Positions 15,269 through 25,186 of a stretch of DNA of 32,825 nucleotides are shown here, one piece after another. Position numbers and translations under genes: made by a program. Source of the stretch: DATEAV01 sp964513155 (GTDB taxonomy: Bacteria; Chloroflexota; Anaerolineae; Anaerolineales; E44-bin32). The notes under the pieces are model-generated. The model had not been told where the DNA came from and ran no database searches. It saw only the letters and a list, made by a program, of their open reading frames with translations. Positions within the stretch are counted from its first letter, which is position 1; each line of letters opens with the position of its first letter. Location of the stretch: positions 1 to 32,825 of the forward strand of contig CAZEMA010000017.1 in NCBI GenBank assembly GCA_964513155.1. Reading direction: 5' to 3'.

Positions 15269-17035
15269 CTAGGGTGCCTGGTCGGGCAGCTCTGTCAACG
15301 TCCCGAACGTGGCCACATCCACCCTGACAAGCAGCAGCCATTGGTCGATCTCAGCCGGCGCCTGACGGCGCACCAGCCATACAATCGGGTCCGGGGGCAG
15401 GACACCACTCCAACCCCATCGTTCCCCGATAGCCAGCTCTTGCCCCACGTAGTCAACCTGGAGGCCGGCAAGATCGCTTCCCGCCGGCGCCAAGACGATC
15501 GACGGGGTTTCCTCCATGCTGGCCGCCTCAAAGCGCCGGAAATCGCGGACGGCCCATGCCAGAGAAGGGCTGATCTCCCCTGCGACGGCCAGAGGCATTG
15601 CGTCGCTCCGGCCCGTTTGGGTTTGCGAGATCTCCCTCAGCGTCCGATCGAACAACGGGAGTATCGGCGTGGTTACCTGTGGCCGCCAGAGCTCATTGCT
15701 GCTCGCCGCTTCCGGGGCGAGGCTCAAGTGCCAGGTGGCAGAGAGGCCCAGGCAGAGAAGCACCAGGGCAAGTGCTCCCCCCGCTCCCTCCGCCGCCGAG
15801 TCCCTCGACCACCCCACGCCGAAAAGGACAATCATCACTGGAGCGACCACGAAGAGGATGAGACCGGCGAAGGCCAAGCCCCACCATGGTTCGACGAAGA
15901 GCACGCCCGGGCCGCGGCCAACGGCGTACATCTCCAGCTGCAGCCCAGCGATGGCCGCCAACACAAGAAGGACGGCGATAAGCCCCCCATGCGCCTCCCA
16001 TGACCAGTGGGCGATTGCGTCCTCGATCATCCTCGTCAGCGTCCGCGCCGCCAGGTAGCTGAGCGGCAAGACTGCCCAGACCAGGTCCATCGGGTTGCGG
16101 GAGGGGTAAGCCAGCGCCACAAGGAGGGCTGCCGCAGCCCAGATCGCAGCCAGCCTCCCCAGAGTGTCCCGTTCGCGAAGGCAGAGGACGATTCCGATAA
16201 CCCCGAAGACGAAGGTGAGAGGCTCGTAGATCGGCAGAGCAGCCAACTCGGTCAGGAGCAGGACGCGTCCCATGGATGTCCACCCCCGCAGCCAGGACGC
16301 CAGACCCTCACCGAGCGCCGACAGCCCGCTGGGCAACAACCCGAGGCCTCCAGCAAGCCCGAGCAACACTGCCAAGCCGATCAGAAGGCCATCCCTTCTT
16401 CCCTTCCCCTCCCCCGCCTCGACGGAGCGTGGAGCCGGCAGGCCCCACATGAACACCGCTGCCGCTGCCGCCAATGCCAGGCTGAGCAGACCCGTGAGGC
16501 CGGACGGACCGGAGGCGAGAGCTAGGCCCAGAGACGCGCCTGCAAGGCGTAAACGCCATGACTGGCCAGGCTCCAAACCGAGAATCAGTCCCACAGCAAG
16601 CAGAATCCCCAGACCAGCAAGCGAGTCTCCTCCCGCCGTGCGAGACGTCGCCACCAAGGCGGGTGAGATTGCCAGCAACAAAGCCATGGCCAGGGCGTTC
16701 CCGGCGCCGATCCTCCGCCGGACGGTCAGAGGAACAAGAACCAGGCCGATTCCCGCCAGGGCCGGGATCACGCGCGCCGACATGTCGCCCATCCGGCCGA
16801 GCTGGAACAGCACAGCGGTCAGGGTTTGGTAGGCCGCCGAGGTCGGCACAGCCCGTTCCTCCGTCCAGAAGGGCGAGGCAAACGGGGTTACGGCTGCGGC
16901 GGCCAGAGTGTGCGTCGCTTCAGCGTCCGTCAGCGGGGGCCAGCCTAGAGAGACCAGTCTCAGGCAGGCCCCGAGTGCCAGCACGATCAGATACAGGATG
17001 GCCTCAAGAGGTAGCCGCAGGAATCGCCTATTCAT
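15269..17035 (-). CDS. GT-C-like polytopic membrane protein
   Basis: About 588 residues with ten or more membrane helices. The N-terminus has a helix followed by WPPLTDAEATHTLAAA. This resembles the first extracytoplasmic loop of PMT/ArnT-type (GT39) glycosyltransferases, where an acidic pair binds the polyprenyl-phosphate sugar. An RVIPALAGI segment follows, as in that superfamily. The C-terminal part is a soluble domain. The acidic motif is DAE rather than DE, so activity is uncertain. It may be a diverged relative of TIGR03663, a family often found beside DUF2298 proteins. An ATG at 17035 lies 4 nt after the upstream TGA; an in-frame TTG at 17038 is the alternative. Confidence 0.7.
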   Translation of the reverse strand: MNRRFLRLPLEAILYLIVLALGACLRLVSLGWPPLTDAEATHTLAAAAVTPFASPFWTEERAVPTSAAYQTLTAVLFQLGRMGDMSARVIPALAGIGLVLVPLTVRRRIGAGNALAMALLLAISPALVATSRTAGGDSLAGLGILLAVGLILGLEPGQSWRLRLAGASLGLALASGPSGLTGLLSLALAAAAAVFMWGLPAPRSVEAGEGKGRRDGLLIGLAVLLGLAGGLGLLPSGLSALGEGLASWLRGWTSMGRVLLLTELAALPIYEPLTFVFGVIGIVLCLRERDTLGRLAAIWAAAALLVALAYPSRNPMDLVWAVLPLSYLAARTLTRMIEDAIAHWSWEAHGGLIAVLLVLAAIAGLQLEMYAVGRGPGVLFVEPWWGLAFAGLILFVVAPVMIVLFGVGWSRDSAAEGAGGALALVLLCLGLSATWHLSLAPEAASSNELWRPQVTTPILPLFDRTLREISQTQTGRSDAMPLAVAGEISPSLAWAVRDFRRFEAASMEETPSIVLAPAGSDLAGLQVDYVGQELAIGERWGWSGVLPPDPIVWLVRRQAPAEIDQWLLLVRVDVATFGTLTELPDQAP

Positions 17036-17039
17036 CAAG

Positions 17040-19688
17040 TCAGCCCCCGGGTCGGGCAGCGTAGATCGTCACACTGCCACTCTGGTAGATCATGTCCATG
17101 AACAACTGGAACTTGCCCTCATTCAACGGCCGATAGGCTTGCCGCTCCAGGTCGCCCACATAGACGTACTCGATGCCGTATTGCTCGAGAATCGCCTCGG
17201 CCTCCAGCCAGTCCCGCGTCTGGTAGAGGCGGCGCACATCGTCCTCGCGGGATCCAAGCAGGGCGGCGTCTCCCCTCCACTGGACCTCATGCCACGGCCA
17301 GCCGATGACCGTCGGCAGGCCTGTGTGAGCAGAGATGCGACCTTCGTCCGAGTAGCTTCCGCCCACTGCCTCGGCGACGACGCCCGTCGGAAGGACCGTA
17401 TTCATCCACAGGGTGGCGGCGTAGTCGTCCGGGCTGACAAGCGCCAAGTGGACCGTGCCATCTAGCGTTCTCGCAACGGACGGCCGGAAGCCCTCGGTCT
17501 TGGCCCAGGTCGCGGTCAGCGTATACACAAGCCCCAGCAGCAGCGGCACCAGGGCCAGCACCCTCAAGTCCCCGGGCCAGCGCCAACGGCCTTTCGGCCA
17601 CAGATCGACCGCGATGTACGCGGCGGCCAGGCCCCACATCATCCAGGCAGCGAAATAGAACTTGAACACCGTGTTCATGCGGACCCCGAAGAGATCCCTG
17701 ATGTACAGGAACTCGGGTCCGATGATCAACAAGGCGCCAATCCCACACAGCAGGAGGACGAAGGGCTGCATGGGATCCCCTTTTCTCTCTGTTTCAGGAG
17801 GACGCTCCAGCCGGTGCCTGAGCAGCAAGGCGATCAAGGCCAGCGTTAACCCCAACACCAAGGCCGTCCACGAGTTACTCAGCCTGCGGAGCAAGATGTC
17901 CCCGACTGCCGTCTGAATGTCCACGATACCGAGGCTATCCAGGATCCCCTGGAGCATTCCTGGCGTGCGGGAGGCGACTGCCCAGGCGAGGCCCCCCAGA
18001 ATCCACGAGATGATCAGCAGGCCAAGCGGGGCGCCAAACATGACGGTCGCGGCAAAGCGCAAGCCGCCCTGCCGCCGCTCACGCCAGGTCTGCCAGGCAA
18101 GCCAGGCAAGGATCGGACTGAGCATGATGCCGAACATAATCAGGAAGGATGTCAACCGGGTCGGGAATACCAGGTTGGGAAGGATGCCGCTGGCCTGCGA
18201 GGCAAACGTCGGATACCAGGGCAGATAGAAGCAAACTGCCGCGAAGATGAGCCCGGCCCCGGTCCCCGCCACCCTTCGCAAGACGTCGCCCAGCCTCTCC
18301 CCCCTGCCGGACCACAGCCCCGCGGCGAGGAGCAGACTCACATAGATCGGCAAATCCCAGAAGTTGAGGAACGCCAGGCTGCCAAACACCCATGCCGAGA
18401 GCCAGAACTCCTGGGCGGGCAAGAAGGAGGGAATCGCCCCCATGACCAGCAGCCCGAACCCGGCCAGCATGCCCAGGCCGAGCGCCGCCAGGAGGGAGCT
18501 CTTGACGGCCAACACCAGGATCTCCCCGGCCGGAGCGCCCTGTGAGACGGCGGCACCGATCCGCATCCCCAGGTAGAGAAGCAGCCCGGCAAGGGCCACA
18601 AGGCCAAGCCGGTTGATCGTCCTCCGTGAGACCGAGATGCTGCTCAAGCGGAAGTCTTCCCTGCGTCCCGCCAGGAAGACGTTGAGGCAGACGGAGATGG
18701 CGATCAAGACAAACGGCAGCGCCAGGAGATGTGGGTGGTTGTCGGCAAGCAGGAAGGAGAAGTACGGAAACTCGGAAATGGGACTGGCCGACGTCACCCT
18801 ACCTGCCAGGCCGACGTCATTCACGACACGGGAGGCTTGGAACCACATCCAGAAGCGTGAGGGGATCCAGCTAACCGGCGTGGTCGGGGGACTTGCCAAG
18901 TCTGGCAGGCCAAGCCAGGCCCAGAAGGCCGAGGTCAGTGTACCGTCTGCTTGCGTCTGCCAGAATAGATGGCGGGCGTGCGCGACCTCGAATATCCCCT
19001 CAAGGTTACCTGAGATGAGGACGAAGAGCGGGCCCAGAAGGGGCGCCCCCAGGCGGGGCTTGCCCTCCCGGCTGGCCAGGAGGTTATAGAGGACGGAGTA
19101 CGTGCCACAAGCGGTCAGAGCGAACCAGAGGGCGTTCCCAAGGTTGAAGGCGACGCCGCCGTTCACGCCGGTCAGCCGGGCCACGAACGCCAAGAGGACA
19201 TAGCCGAAGTAGTAGTAGGAGATCCCATAGCCAGAGAGCCAGGGATCGGCAGGAGGGAAGCTCGATGACCGCAGCGCGGAGTTGAGGAAGGCGAGCTCCA
19301 TTGGCTTCTCGGTCCAGGCAATCTCCGGATTGTTGGCCCGGACAAAAGCCCACCAGCCGAAGGCCATCAGGAACAGCAGCTCCCAAGCCAGGACAGAACG
19401 CCAGCGCTTGGAAACCCATCGGCCGATCTCGCCCCACTTCCCGCTACCGGCCCATGCCCCCAGCGCCAGAAGAACCACAACTGCCGCCAGCGCCCCGCCC
19501 AGGTCGTTCCGGAGCATCCGGACAGAGGCTCCCAACCAGAGCAGATACCCGGCGGCCAGGATGCCGGCAGCTCGGCTGAGGCCATACCCGCGATCGGGCA
19601 GTCGGTGAAGCAGCCGATAGGCGATGGGAAATGCTCCCACTCCCAGCAGGCTGCTGACAAGCCACCAAGCGAGCCATGAGCCAATCAC
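17040..19688 (-). CDS. DUF2298 (Chlor_Arch_YYY) membrane protein, stand-alone
   Basis: The 882-residue, very hydrophobic protein shows the family signature: EKPMELAFLNSALRSSSFPPADPW followed by YGISYYYFGY (the YYYxG motif). The C-terminal soluble part has TGLPTVIGWPWHE and a closing YVYVGDLERQAY domain. DUF2298 proteins occur in Chloroflexi and some Archaea, and are thought to be GT-C-type membrane enzymes of unknown substrate. It is paralogous to the C-terminal half of the giant protein encoded directly upstream. The start is GTG, overlapping that gene's TGA by GTGA, so the two are translationally coupled and probably made in matched amounts. Confidence 0.88.
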   Translation of the reverse strand: MIGSWLAWWLVSSLLGVGAFPIAYRLLHRLPDRGYGLSRAAGILAAGYLLWLGASVRMLRNDLGGALAAVVVLLALGAWAGSGKWGEIGRWVSKRWRSVLAWELLFLMAFGWWAFVRANNPEIAWTEKPMELAFLNSALRSSSFPPADPWLSGYGISYYYFGYVLLAFVARLTGVNGGVAFNLGNALWFALTACGTYSVLYNLLASREGKPRLGAPLLGPLFVLISGNLEGIFEVAHARHLFWQTQADGTLTSAFWAWLGLPDLASPPTTPVSWIPSRFWMWFQASRVVNDVGLAGRVTSASPISEFPYFSFLLADNHPHLLALPFVLIAISVCLNVFLAGRREDFRLSSISVSRRTINRLGLVALAGLLLYLGMRIGAAVSQGAPAGEILVLAVKSSLLAALGLGMLAGFGLLVMGAIPSFLPAQEFWLSAWVFGSLAFLNFWDLPIYVSLLLAAGLWSGRGERLGDVLRRVAGTGAGLIFAAVCFYLPWYPTFASQASGILPNLVFPTRLTSFLIMFGIMLSPILAWLAWQTWRERRQGGLRFAATVMFGAPLGLLIISWILGGLAWAVASRTPGMLQGILDSLGIVDIQTAVGDILLRRLSNSWTALVLGLTLALIALLLRHRLERPPETERKGDPMQPFVLLLCGIGALLIIGPEFLYIRDLFGVRMNTVFKFYFAAWMMWGLAAAYIAVDLWPKGRWRWPGDLRVLALVPLLLGLVYTLTATWAKTEGFRPSVARTLDGTVHLALVSPDDYAATLWMNTVLPTGVVAEAVGGSYSDEGRISAHTGLPTVIGWPWHEVQWRGDAALLGSREDDVRRLYQTRDWLEAEAILEQYGIEYVYVGDLERQAYRPLNEGKFQLFMDMIYQSGSVTIYAARPGG

Positions 19689-22600
19689 TGGATCACCTCA
19701 TAGATGACCGTACCCCCGTCGCGGTAGGCCTGCCGGAGAAGCCCCTGGGCGACCATCCGCTCGAACTTCGCCAGCCCCTGGGTTGGGCAAGTCAGCGCGC
19801 TTGGGTCCGTTTGGGCATCGGTCACGGTGCACTCGCTGGGGGCAATGTCGAAATGGCACCAGGCACCGCAGTCACGGACGACGACCCTGCCCGTCATGTC
19901 ACACCTCACCCCCGCCTCGGTCTCGTCCACGAGGCAGGGAGAGAGTTCCTCGTAGTACATTCGCTCCAGTTGCCCGACAATCACGTACCGGACCTGGTAG
20001 CGCGCGAGGAAGTCCCGCGCCAGATCAACCGAAGAGCTCATGTAAAAGGAACTGATGTCGAAGGCCCGCTGCCAGACATCTGCGTCCCCGGCCAGGACCC
20101 GTTGCTGCCGCTGGTGCCAGTTCCAGCCCAGGACGCCCGGTAGACCGGTGTAGATCGTGAACCTCGACCCCCAGCGGTATTCCGGCAGGTTCGCTTCGAC
20201 GATCACCGGCGAACCCTGCACCTGATCCTGCATCCATTGAATCGCTCGGAAGTCTTCCGCCAACGAGATCGACGTCCCGACATCGTGGTATGTGGCAAAC
20301 GGCATGAACGCCGTGCCGTCCAGGTTGTGCGGCGCCTCTGGCGCCATGCGGTCACGTATCTTGGCGACCGTTGCCACGATCGGGTACATCGCGGCCGAGA
20401 CCACCAGCACCCCCATCGCCACGCCCCAGGCCTGCCTCCAGGAGGGCTTCCACGCCTGGATTCCTTCCCACATCCACATTAAGGAGGCAGCCGCGGCCAA
20501 GCCAAACATCTCCCACACCTGAAGGTAGAACTTGAACACCGTGTTCATGCGGCTGATGTCGCCCCGGATGACGACGACCTCGACCAGGAAGGTGAGGGCT
20601 AAGCCTGCGCCTGTCAGCGCAAGGACGATGCGTTTCTCAAGCTCCATCCCTGGGCGCAGAATCAGGATCCCGGCCCATACCATCATGAGGATGACGAGAG
20701 GCGCAATGGCGTAGCCGAGGAATGCCAACACCACGATGGCCGCCAGGAGGAATAACACCGACCACCCCAGCGGGCCAAAGTAGGCCCGCCACTTGGACAG
20801 CGCGGAAAGAGGCGTCTTCGCCAACCACTGCACGGTCTCCCAGGCCATCCACGATAGGATGGCGAAGAGGAAGACGCCGTGCACCGTCAGATAGGCGCTC
20901 AGGGGCGTCCTGGAGCCGCGCCATAATTCGATGGCCCCATAGGCCTGGCCGTACCACTGGTAGTAGGGGAGGTAGCAGAGATAGGTGAGGCCAATCAGAC
21001 CGATGGCCGCCACACCGGCTTCCAGGAGCACGCCCAGGTTCGGCCGGCCTCTCCGTAGCCAGGCCGCGACAACGACTGTCACAGCCCCGAGCCCCCAATA
21101 CACCGGATAGTCCCCGAGATTCGTCGGCCGGATGGCGCCAAAGGCTAGCGCCCCAATGAAGACCGCCAGCATCGCGCCGGGCAGCTTGAGGACCCGCTTC
21201 TGACCCGCGGCTAGCAGCCATGACAGGCACCAGGCGATGCAAAGCACCGCCACCGGCCGGCTGATCATGTGCGCATGCAGGTCCGCATAGAGGAAGGTGA
21301 AGAACGGGAACTCGGTGATCGGCCCCGCCTCGCCTGCGCCCGCTGGGATTGCCCGGCTCGGGTCCCAGTACCAGGCGTCGGCGCCATAGGGCAGCGGCGT
21401 CCGGTTCGCCAGGAATCGAACCACGCCCCGCGAGGCATCCACCAGCCCCATGATGGAACGACCGGGCGGCTGGCCCTCCGGCGTGCCCAGACGGACGAAG
21501 CCGTTGTAGACCATGCTGACAATGCCCAGGTTGCCCAGAATCACGACCGCTACTGCCGCTGCCAGGCCCGCCACTCTGGCGCTCGGCACAGGCAGCCAAC
21601 GGCCCTCCCCCTCCCCGATCCGTCTCGCCAGCAGATTGAATCCAACACAGTAGGCAGCCATCGCCAGGAGCGAGAAGAGGGTAGGGATGGCCAGGTTGTA
21701 GGCAACAACCGGGTTCAGCCCCAGGAGCTTGATCGGCACGGCCACGATCACGAAGCCGTAGTAGTAGTAGTTGATGTATCCGCCGGCAAACCAGGGGTCA
21801 AACGGTGGGAAGGAGGTACTCTTCAGGACCGCGTACAGATAGGACAGGTCCATCGGCTTCTCGCCACCCTTCCAGGGATGCCATAGGTCCGGATTGCCCA
21901 GCCGGATGCCCAGGTCAACCAGGAAGAAGACCAGTGCGAGGGCCTCGACCCACAGGATCTCCTTGCGCCTGCGCCTCAGGAAATCAGCGAGGCCCCGGCG
22001 GTCGCGCCAAGCCAGGACTCCCGAGACCGCCACCATGGCCGCGGCCACTAGCAGGATCGTCAGGCGCGTGAACGGAACACGAAAGCTTCCCAGCAGCCAG
22101 GAGCCCCAGGCCACGACCACCAGCCCCACGAGGCGGGCCAAGGGGTAGCCGCCATCCGCCAGACCCGGGAAGGCAGCCCGGGTGATGGGCAGCGCCGCCC
22201 AGCCGATCGCAGCCACCAGTAGCCACCAGCCGATGACCGCTACGACCTGGTATCGGTTAACCAAACTGTTGCGGTTGAAGAGCTCCGACCAGGTGCCTCC
22301 AGCCCGCTGTTCCTGCAACCGATCGGCGGGGAGCAGAAGATCCCGGGGCGGCGCGCCGGCTTCGGCCGGAGTCACATGAACTACGCTACTCAGATCGACC
22401 CGGTTAAGCAGATCGGCGACCCTCTGCTCGGAGAAGCCCGGCATGCGGGCGAAGATGAAGACCTCGGGGTGATCGTAGACCGTGAAGGCTTCTTCCGCTG
22501 CCTGGTCACTGATCTCCCACGGCCCGATACGCGGGTTGTTCTTGAAGACGGCGATCAGCTCATAGCCAAGCCCCTCGGATACCAGGCCTGGTCTGGCGCG

Positions 22601-25048
22601 ATCGGCGCAGCTGGAGATCGCCTCCGGCGCGGGGCAGTTGAAGAGGGCGCGGTAGTAGGCGGTTGTGAGCGGATAGCGGACCGGAACCCGGGGGATCGTC
22701 CCATACTGGCGGTTGGAGGTGATGGCCAGGATGTCGCCCTCGGCCAGCGTCGAGACGAGCCGCTCCAACTTGTCCGAGGCGCCGCTGCCGTCCTCGTCGG
22801 TCTCGTCTGCCCAATAGAGCTCTTGGGTTAACCCGGTGTATAGACCGCCCATGTCGCGGCCGTCCAGACGCAACGGGAGGCCGTCGTCCCAGGTCGACTC
22901 GTTGATGATGACCGAACCGCGCATCAGCAGCGCGCCGCTTGAAACGATCGAGAGTTGCAGGCTGTAGCTTCGACCCGACTGGATCTCGACCGCCTGGGTA
23001 AAGGCGAATTCCAGGCGAGTCTCGCCTTCCGGAGGCGTAGGCATGGTGTGGGTGGCAGTGGCAAGGGTCTGAGACCCCGCGTCCGTGTTCTCCAGCAAGA
23101 CCGCGCTGACCGTCAGGGGACCGTCTTGGGCGGGCAGGACGGTCACGTGCGGGAGAAGGACCCCTTGGGCCGATCCGGTCGTGTGGCTGGTGAAGGTGAC
23201 CAGGTAGGGAGCGCTGCTCCCGACCGAGAATATGTCCCGCGGCAAGTCGATAGGCTGGGCCTGGTCTCCCTCGGCTGTGGCAACCATCAGATTGACACCG
23301 CCCCGAAGCGTGACGGCGCCCCGGCCCAAGAGCTCCGCCTCGAGGTAGTAGGTCCTTCCGACACTCACCGGGACGGCGCCATCCAGGGGGAGCTCAATCC
23401 GGTTCTCGGCAGCCGGGTCAAGCACACCGCTGAACGCGGCGCGCGCGATCTCGGAAGAAGGATCGGGCGATTCCAGCAGCCGGATCTCCAGCGTGACTGG
23501 GCCCTGGTCCTGCGTAAGCGGAGCGACGTTGGACAGGAAGAAGGCGCGGGCTGACCCCTCCACGTTGTTGATGAAGGAGGCCGTCATGGGGGCGCCATCG
23601 GATAGCACGAACTCCTGCGGCATCGGCACCGGCTCGAGCAGGCTCCCTTCGGCTGTCTCGACGTTGAGGTTCACCAGGCCCGGGAGTTGGCTGAAGATCC
23701 AGCGCGAGGCCGCCACCCGGGTGACGGGGCGGGTGTAGATGCTGGCGAAGGCAACGGCCCAGGCGAAGGTCGCCAACAGCACGCCGCCGCCCAGCACCGC
23801 CGCGCCCGACATGGCGAGCTTCCGCCAGCGGTTTCCAAGCCGACTGGCCCCCTCCCACACCTGCCATAGCCCCCAAGAGGCAAGAAGGGCAAGCGTCGGA
23901 TAGACAGGCATCTGGTAACGCATGGAGGGCGTGAATCCCGAGGACTGCCAGAGGAAGAAGGCTCCCGTCCAGACCACCGGCAGAAGGTGGCGTTTCCAAT
24001 CTCCCTTGGCCATGCAAAGCAGTGCCCAGAACCATGCCAGCCAGGCAGTCACCCCGAGGGGCAGCCCCATGCCCCACAGGACGAGGTTCTTCAGTGCGAA
24101 GAGAATCGGGGTTCGGTTCGCCCATTGCAGCGCGAATGGGACGTCAACGGTGCCCGCCGACTGGTTGCGGATCTCAGCCATGTTCGCCAACCAGCGCGGG
24201 TTCAGGCGGACGCCGAAGAAGCCGGGGCCGGCGAAAGCGTAGGGCTGGCAGATGCGGAACACGAGGACAGAGATCAGCGCGGCCTCTGCCAGCTGGCGCA
24301 CGACCTTGTTGAACTCAGTCTGTCTGCCGTCGGGATCGGCTCGCCAGATGCGAACCAGGTCAGCAAGGACGATCACGCCCGCGAGAGGCGCGGCGCTGAT
24401 CTTGGAAGCCACGGCCATTCCCAGAGCTAGGCCGAACAACCGATGGTTCTTCCAGCCACCCTCATCCAGCGCCCGCACCGCAAAGTAGAAGCCAGCCAGG
24501 ATGAACGTGTTGGCGAACGGATCGACGACCAAGAAGTGCGAGTGTTGGATGAGGAGCACCGAGAAGGCTGCGAAGGCAGCCGCCAGCAGTCCCACCCGGC
24601 GCCGATAGAGGCGAGTGCCAATGAAGTAGACCAAGACGACGGAGAGCAGATCGAAGCAGGCCGACGTCGCCCGGCCCAGAAGGGTGATCTGATCGTAGCC
24701 GGTGTTGGACGTCCAGACGGCCAGCGCCTTGACCAGGAAGATGGGCAAGGTGCCGTAGACGAAGAAGCCGTGCCCAGCGTTGTGCGGATTGAGCGGCGAG
24801 TGGTCGGTGTCGAAGTACTGTCCCAGGCTGTCAGGGAACCGGATGTCGCTCTCCACCATGGTCAGAAAGCGCTCATCCGGGTGGAGATGCTGGTTCTCGT
24901 CCCAATTGAGCCCCGTGAGCCTTAGCCACGCCCCAAGAACGAGGATCAAGACAAGAAGCAGCTCGGTCGCATGGTCGCGCACCATGCCGGCAAGCGAGGG
25001 ACGAGGTCTTGGTGGGATTGGGGCTGGGCTCGCAACAGTCGGTTCCAT
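19685..25048 (-). CDS. Giant GT-C glycosyltransferase-DUF2298 fusion, 1787 residues
   Basis: The N-terminal module (about 1-890) starts with a GT39/PMT-like membrane domain: WDENQHLHPDERF (49-61) after helix 1, more helices to about 440. An extracytoplasmic region (about 460-890) contains two similar beta-rich repeats (490-595 and 615-720) and ends at YDHPEVFIF (858-866). The C-terminal module (about 930-1787) is a full DUF2298 domain with EKPMDLSYLYAVLKSTSFPPFDPW, NYYYYGF (1093-1099) and TGLPGVLGWNWH. Near the end a 50-residue segment with six cysteines is inserted. The ATG has GCGGAG upstream. It probably transfers sugar from polyprenyl-phosphate donors to an envelope acceptor, but the substrate is unknown. 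Confidence 0.87.
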   Translation of the reverse strand: MEPTVASPAPIPPRPRPSLAGMVRDHATELLLVLILVLGAWLRLTGLNWDENQHLHPDERFLTMVESDIRFPDSLGQYFDTDHSPLNPHNAGHGFFVYGTLPIFLVKALAVWTSNTGYDQITLLGRATSACFDLLSVVLVYFIGTRLYRRRVGLLAAAFAAFSVLLIQHSHFLVVDPFANTFILAGFYFAVRALDEGGWKNHRLFGLALGMAVASKISAAPLAGVIVLADLVRIWRADPDGRQTEFNKVVRQLAEAALISVLVFRICQPYAFAGPGFFGVRLNPRWLANMAEIRNQSAGTVDVPFALQWANRTPILFALKNLVLWGMGLPLGVTAWLAWFWALLCMAKGDWKRHLLPVVWTGAFFLWQSSGFTPSMRYQMPVYPTLALLASWGLWQVWEGASRLGNRWRKLAMSGAAVLGGGVLLATFAWAVAFASIYTRPVTRVAASRWIFSQLPGLVNLNVETAEGSLLEPVPMPQEFVLSDGAPMTASFINNVEGSARAFFLSNVAPLTQDQGPVTLEIRLLESPDPSSEIARAAFSGVLDPAAENRIELPLDGAVPVSVGRTYYLEAELLGRGAVTLRGGVNLMVATAEGDQAQPIDLPRDIFSVGSSAPYLVTFTSHTTGSAQGVLLPHVTVLPAQDGPLTVSAVLLENTDAGSQTLATATHTMPTPPEGETRLEFAFTQAVEIQSGRSYSLQLSIVSSGALLMRGSVIINESTWDDGLPLRLDGRDMGGLYTGLTQELYWADETDEDGSGASDKLERLVSTLAEGDILAITSNRQYGTIPRVPVRYPLTTAYYRALFNCPAPEAISSCADRARPGLVSEGLGYELIAVFKNNPRIGPWEISDQAAEEAFTVYDHPEVFIFARMPGFSEQRVADLLNRVDLSSVVHVTPAEAGAPPRDLLLPADRLQEQRAGGTWSELFNRNSLVNRYQVVAVIGWWLLVAAIGWAALPITRAAFPGLADGGYPLARLVGLVVVAWGSWLLGSFRVPFTRLTILLVAAAMVAVSGVLAWRDRRGLADFLRRRRKEILWVEALALVFFLVDLGIRLGNPDLWHPWKGGEKPMDLSYLYAVLKSTSFPPFDPWFAGGYINYYYYGFVIVAVPIKLLGLNPVVAYNLAIPTLFSLLAMAAYCVGFNLLARRIGEGEGRWLPVPSARVAGLAAAVAVVILGNLGIVSMVYNGFVRLGTPEGQPPGRSIMGLVDASRGVVRFLANRTPLPYGADAWYWDPSRAIPAGAGEAGPITEFPFFTFLYADLHAHMISRPVAVLCIAWCLSWLLAAGQKRVLKLPGAMLAVFIGALAFGAIRPTNLGDYPVYWGLGAVTVVVAAWLRRGRPNLGVLLEAGVAAIGLIGLTYLCYLPYYQWYGQAYGAIELWRGSRTPLSAYLTVHGVFLFAILSWMAWETVQWLAKTPLSALSKWRAYFGPLGWSVLFLLAAIVVLAFLGYAIAPLVILMMVWAGILILRPGMELEKRIVLALTGAGLALTFLVEVVVIRGDISRMNTVFKFYLQVWEMFGLAAAASLMWMWEGIQAWKPSWRQAWGVAMGVLVVSAAMYPIVATVAKIRDRMAPEAPHNLDGTAFMPFATYHDVGTSISLAEDFRAIQWMQDQVQGSPVIVEANLPEYRWGSRFTIYTGLPGVLGWNWHQRQQRVLAGDADVWQRAFDISSFYMSSSVDLARDFLARYQVRYVIVGQLERMYYEELSPCLVDETEAGVRCDMTGRVVVRDCGAWCHFDIAPSECTVTDAQTDPSALTCPTQGLAKFERMVAQGLLRQAYRDGGTVIYEVIQ

Positions 25049-25171
25049 GAGAGCTCCGCAGGAATCTCACACTTCGGTCGCCACAGGCCAAGCACCTACC
25101 TGGAGGCATCGGGCTCGTGTCCCCAGCCTCACGAAACACCCAGGCCCCGCCCCAGGTGCGCAATGGCGCAG

Positions 25172-25177
25172 ATTATA
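25172..25177 (-). promoter_or_regulatory. -10 box (TATAAT) before the giant fusion gene
   Basis: A perfect TATAAT on the minus strand sits just after the stop of the upstream GT-C gene and about 120 nt before the ATG at 25048. The -35 region is weak (TGCTCC at 17 nt). It may give the giant gene its own promoter inside the block. Confidence 0.45.
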
Positions 25178-25186
25178 CCTTCGCGT

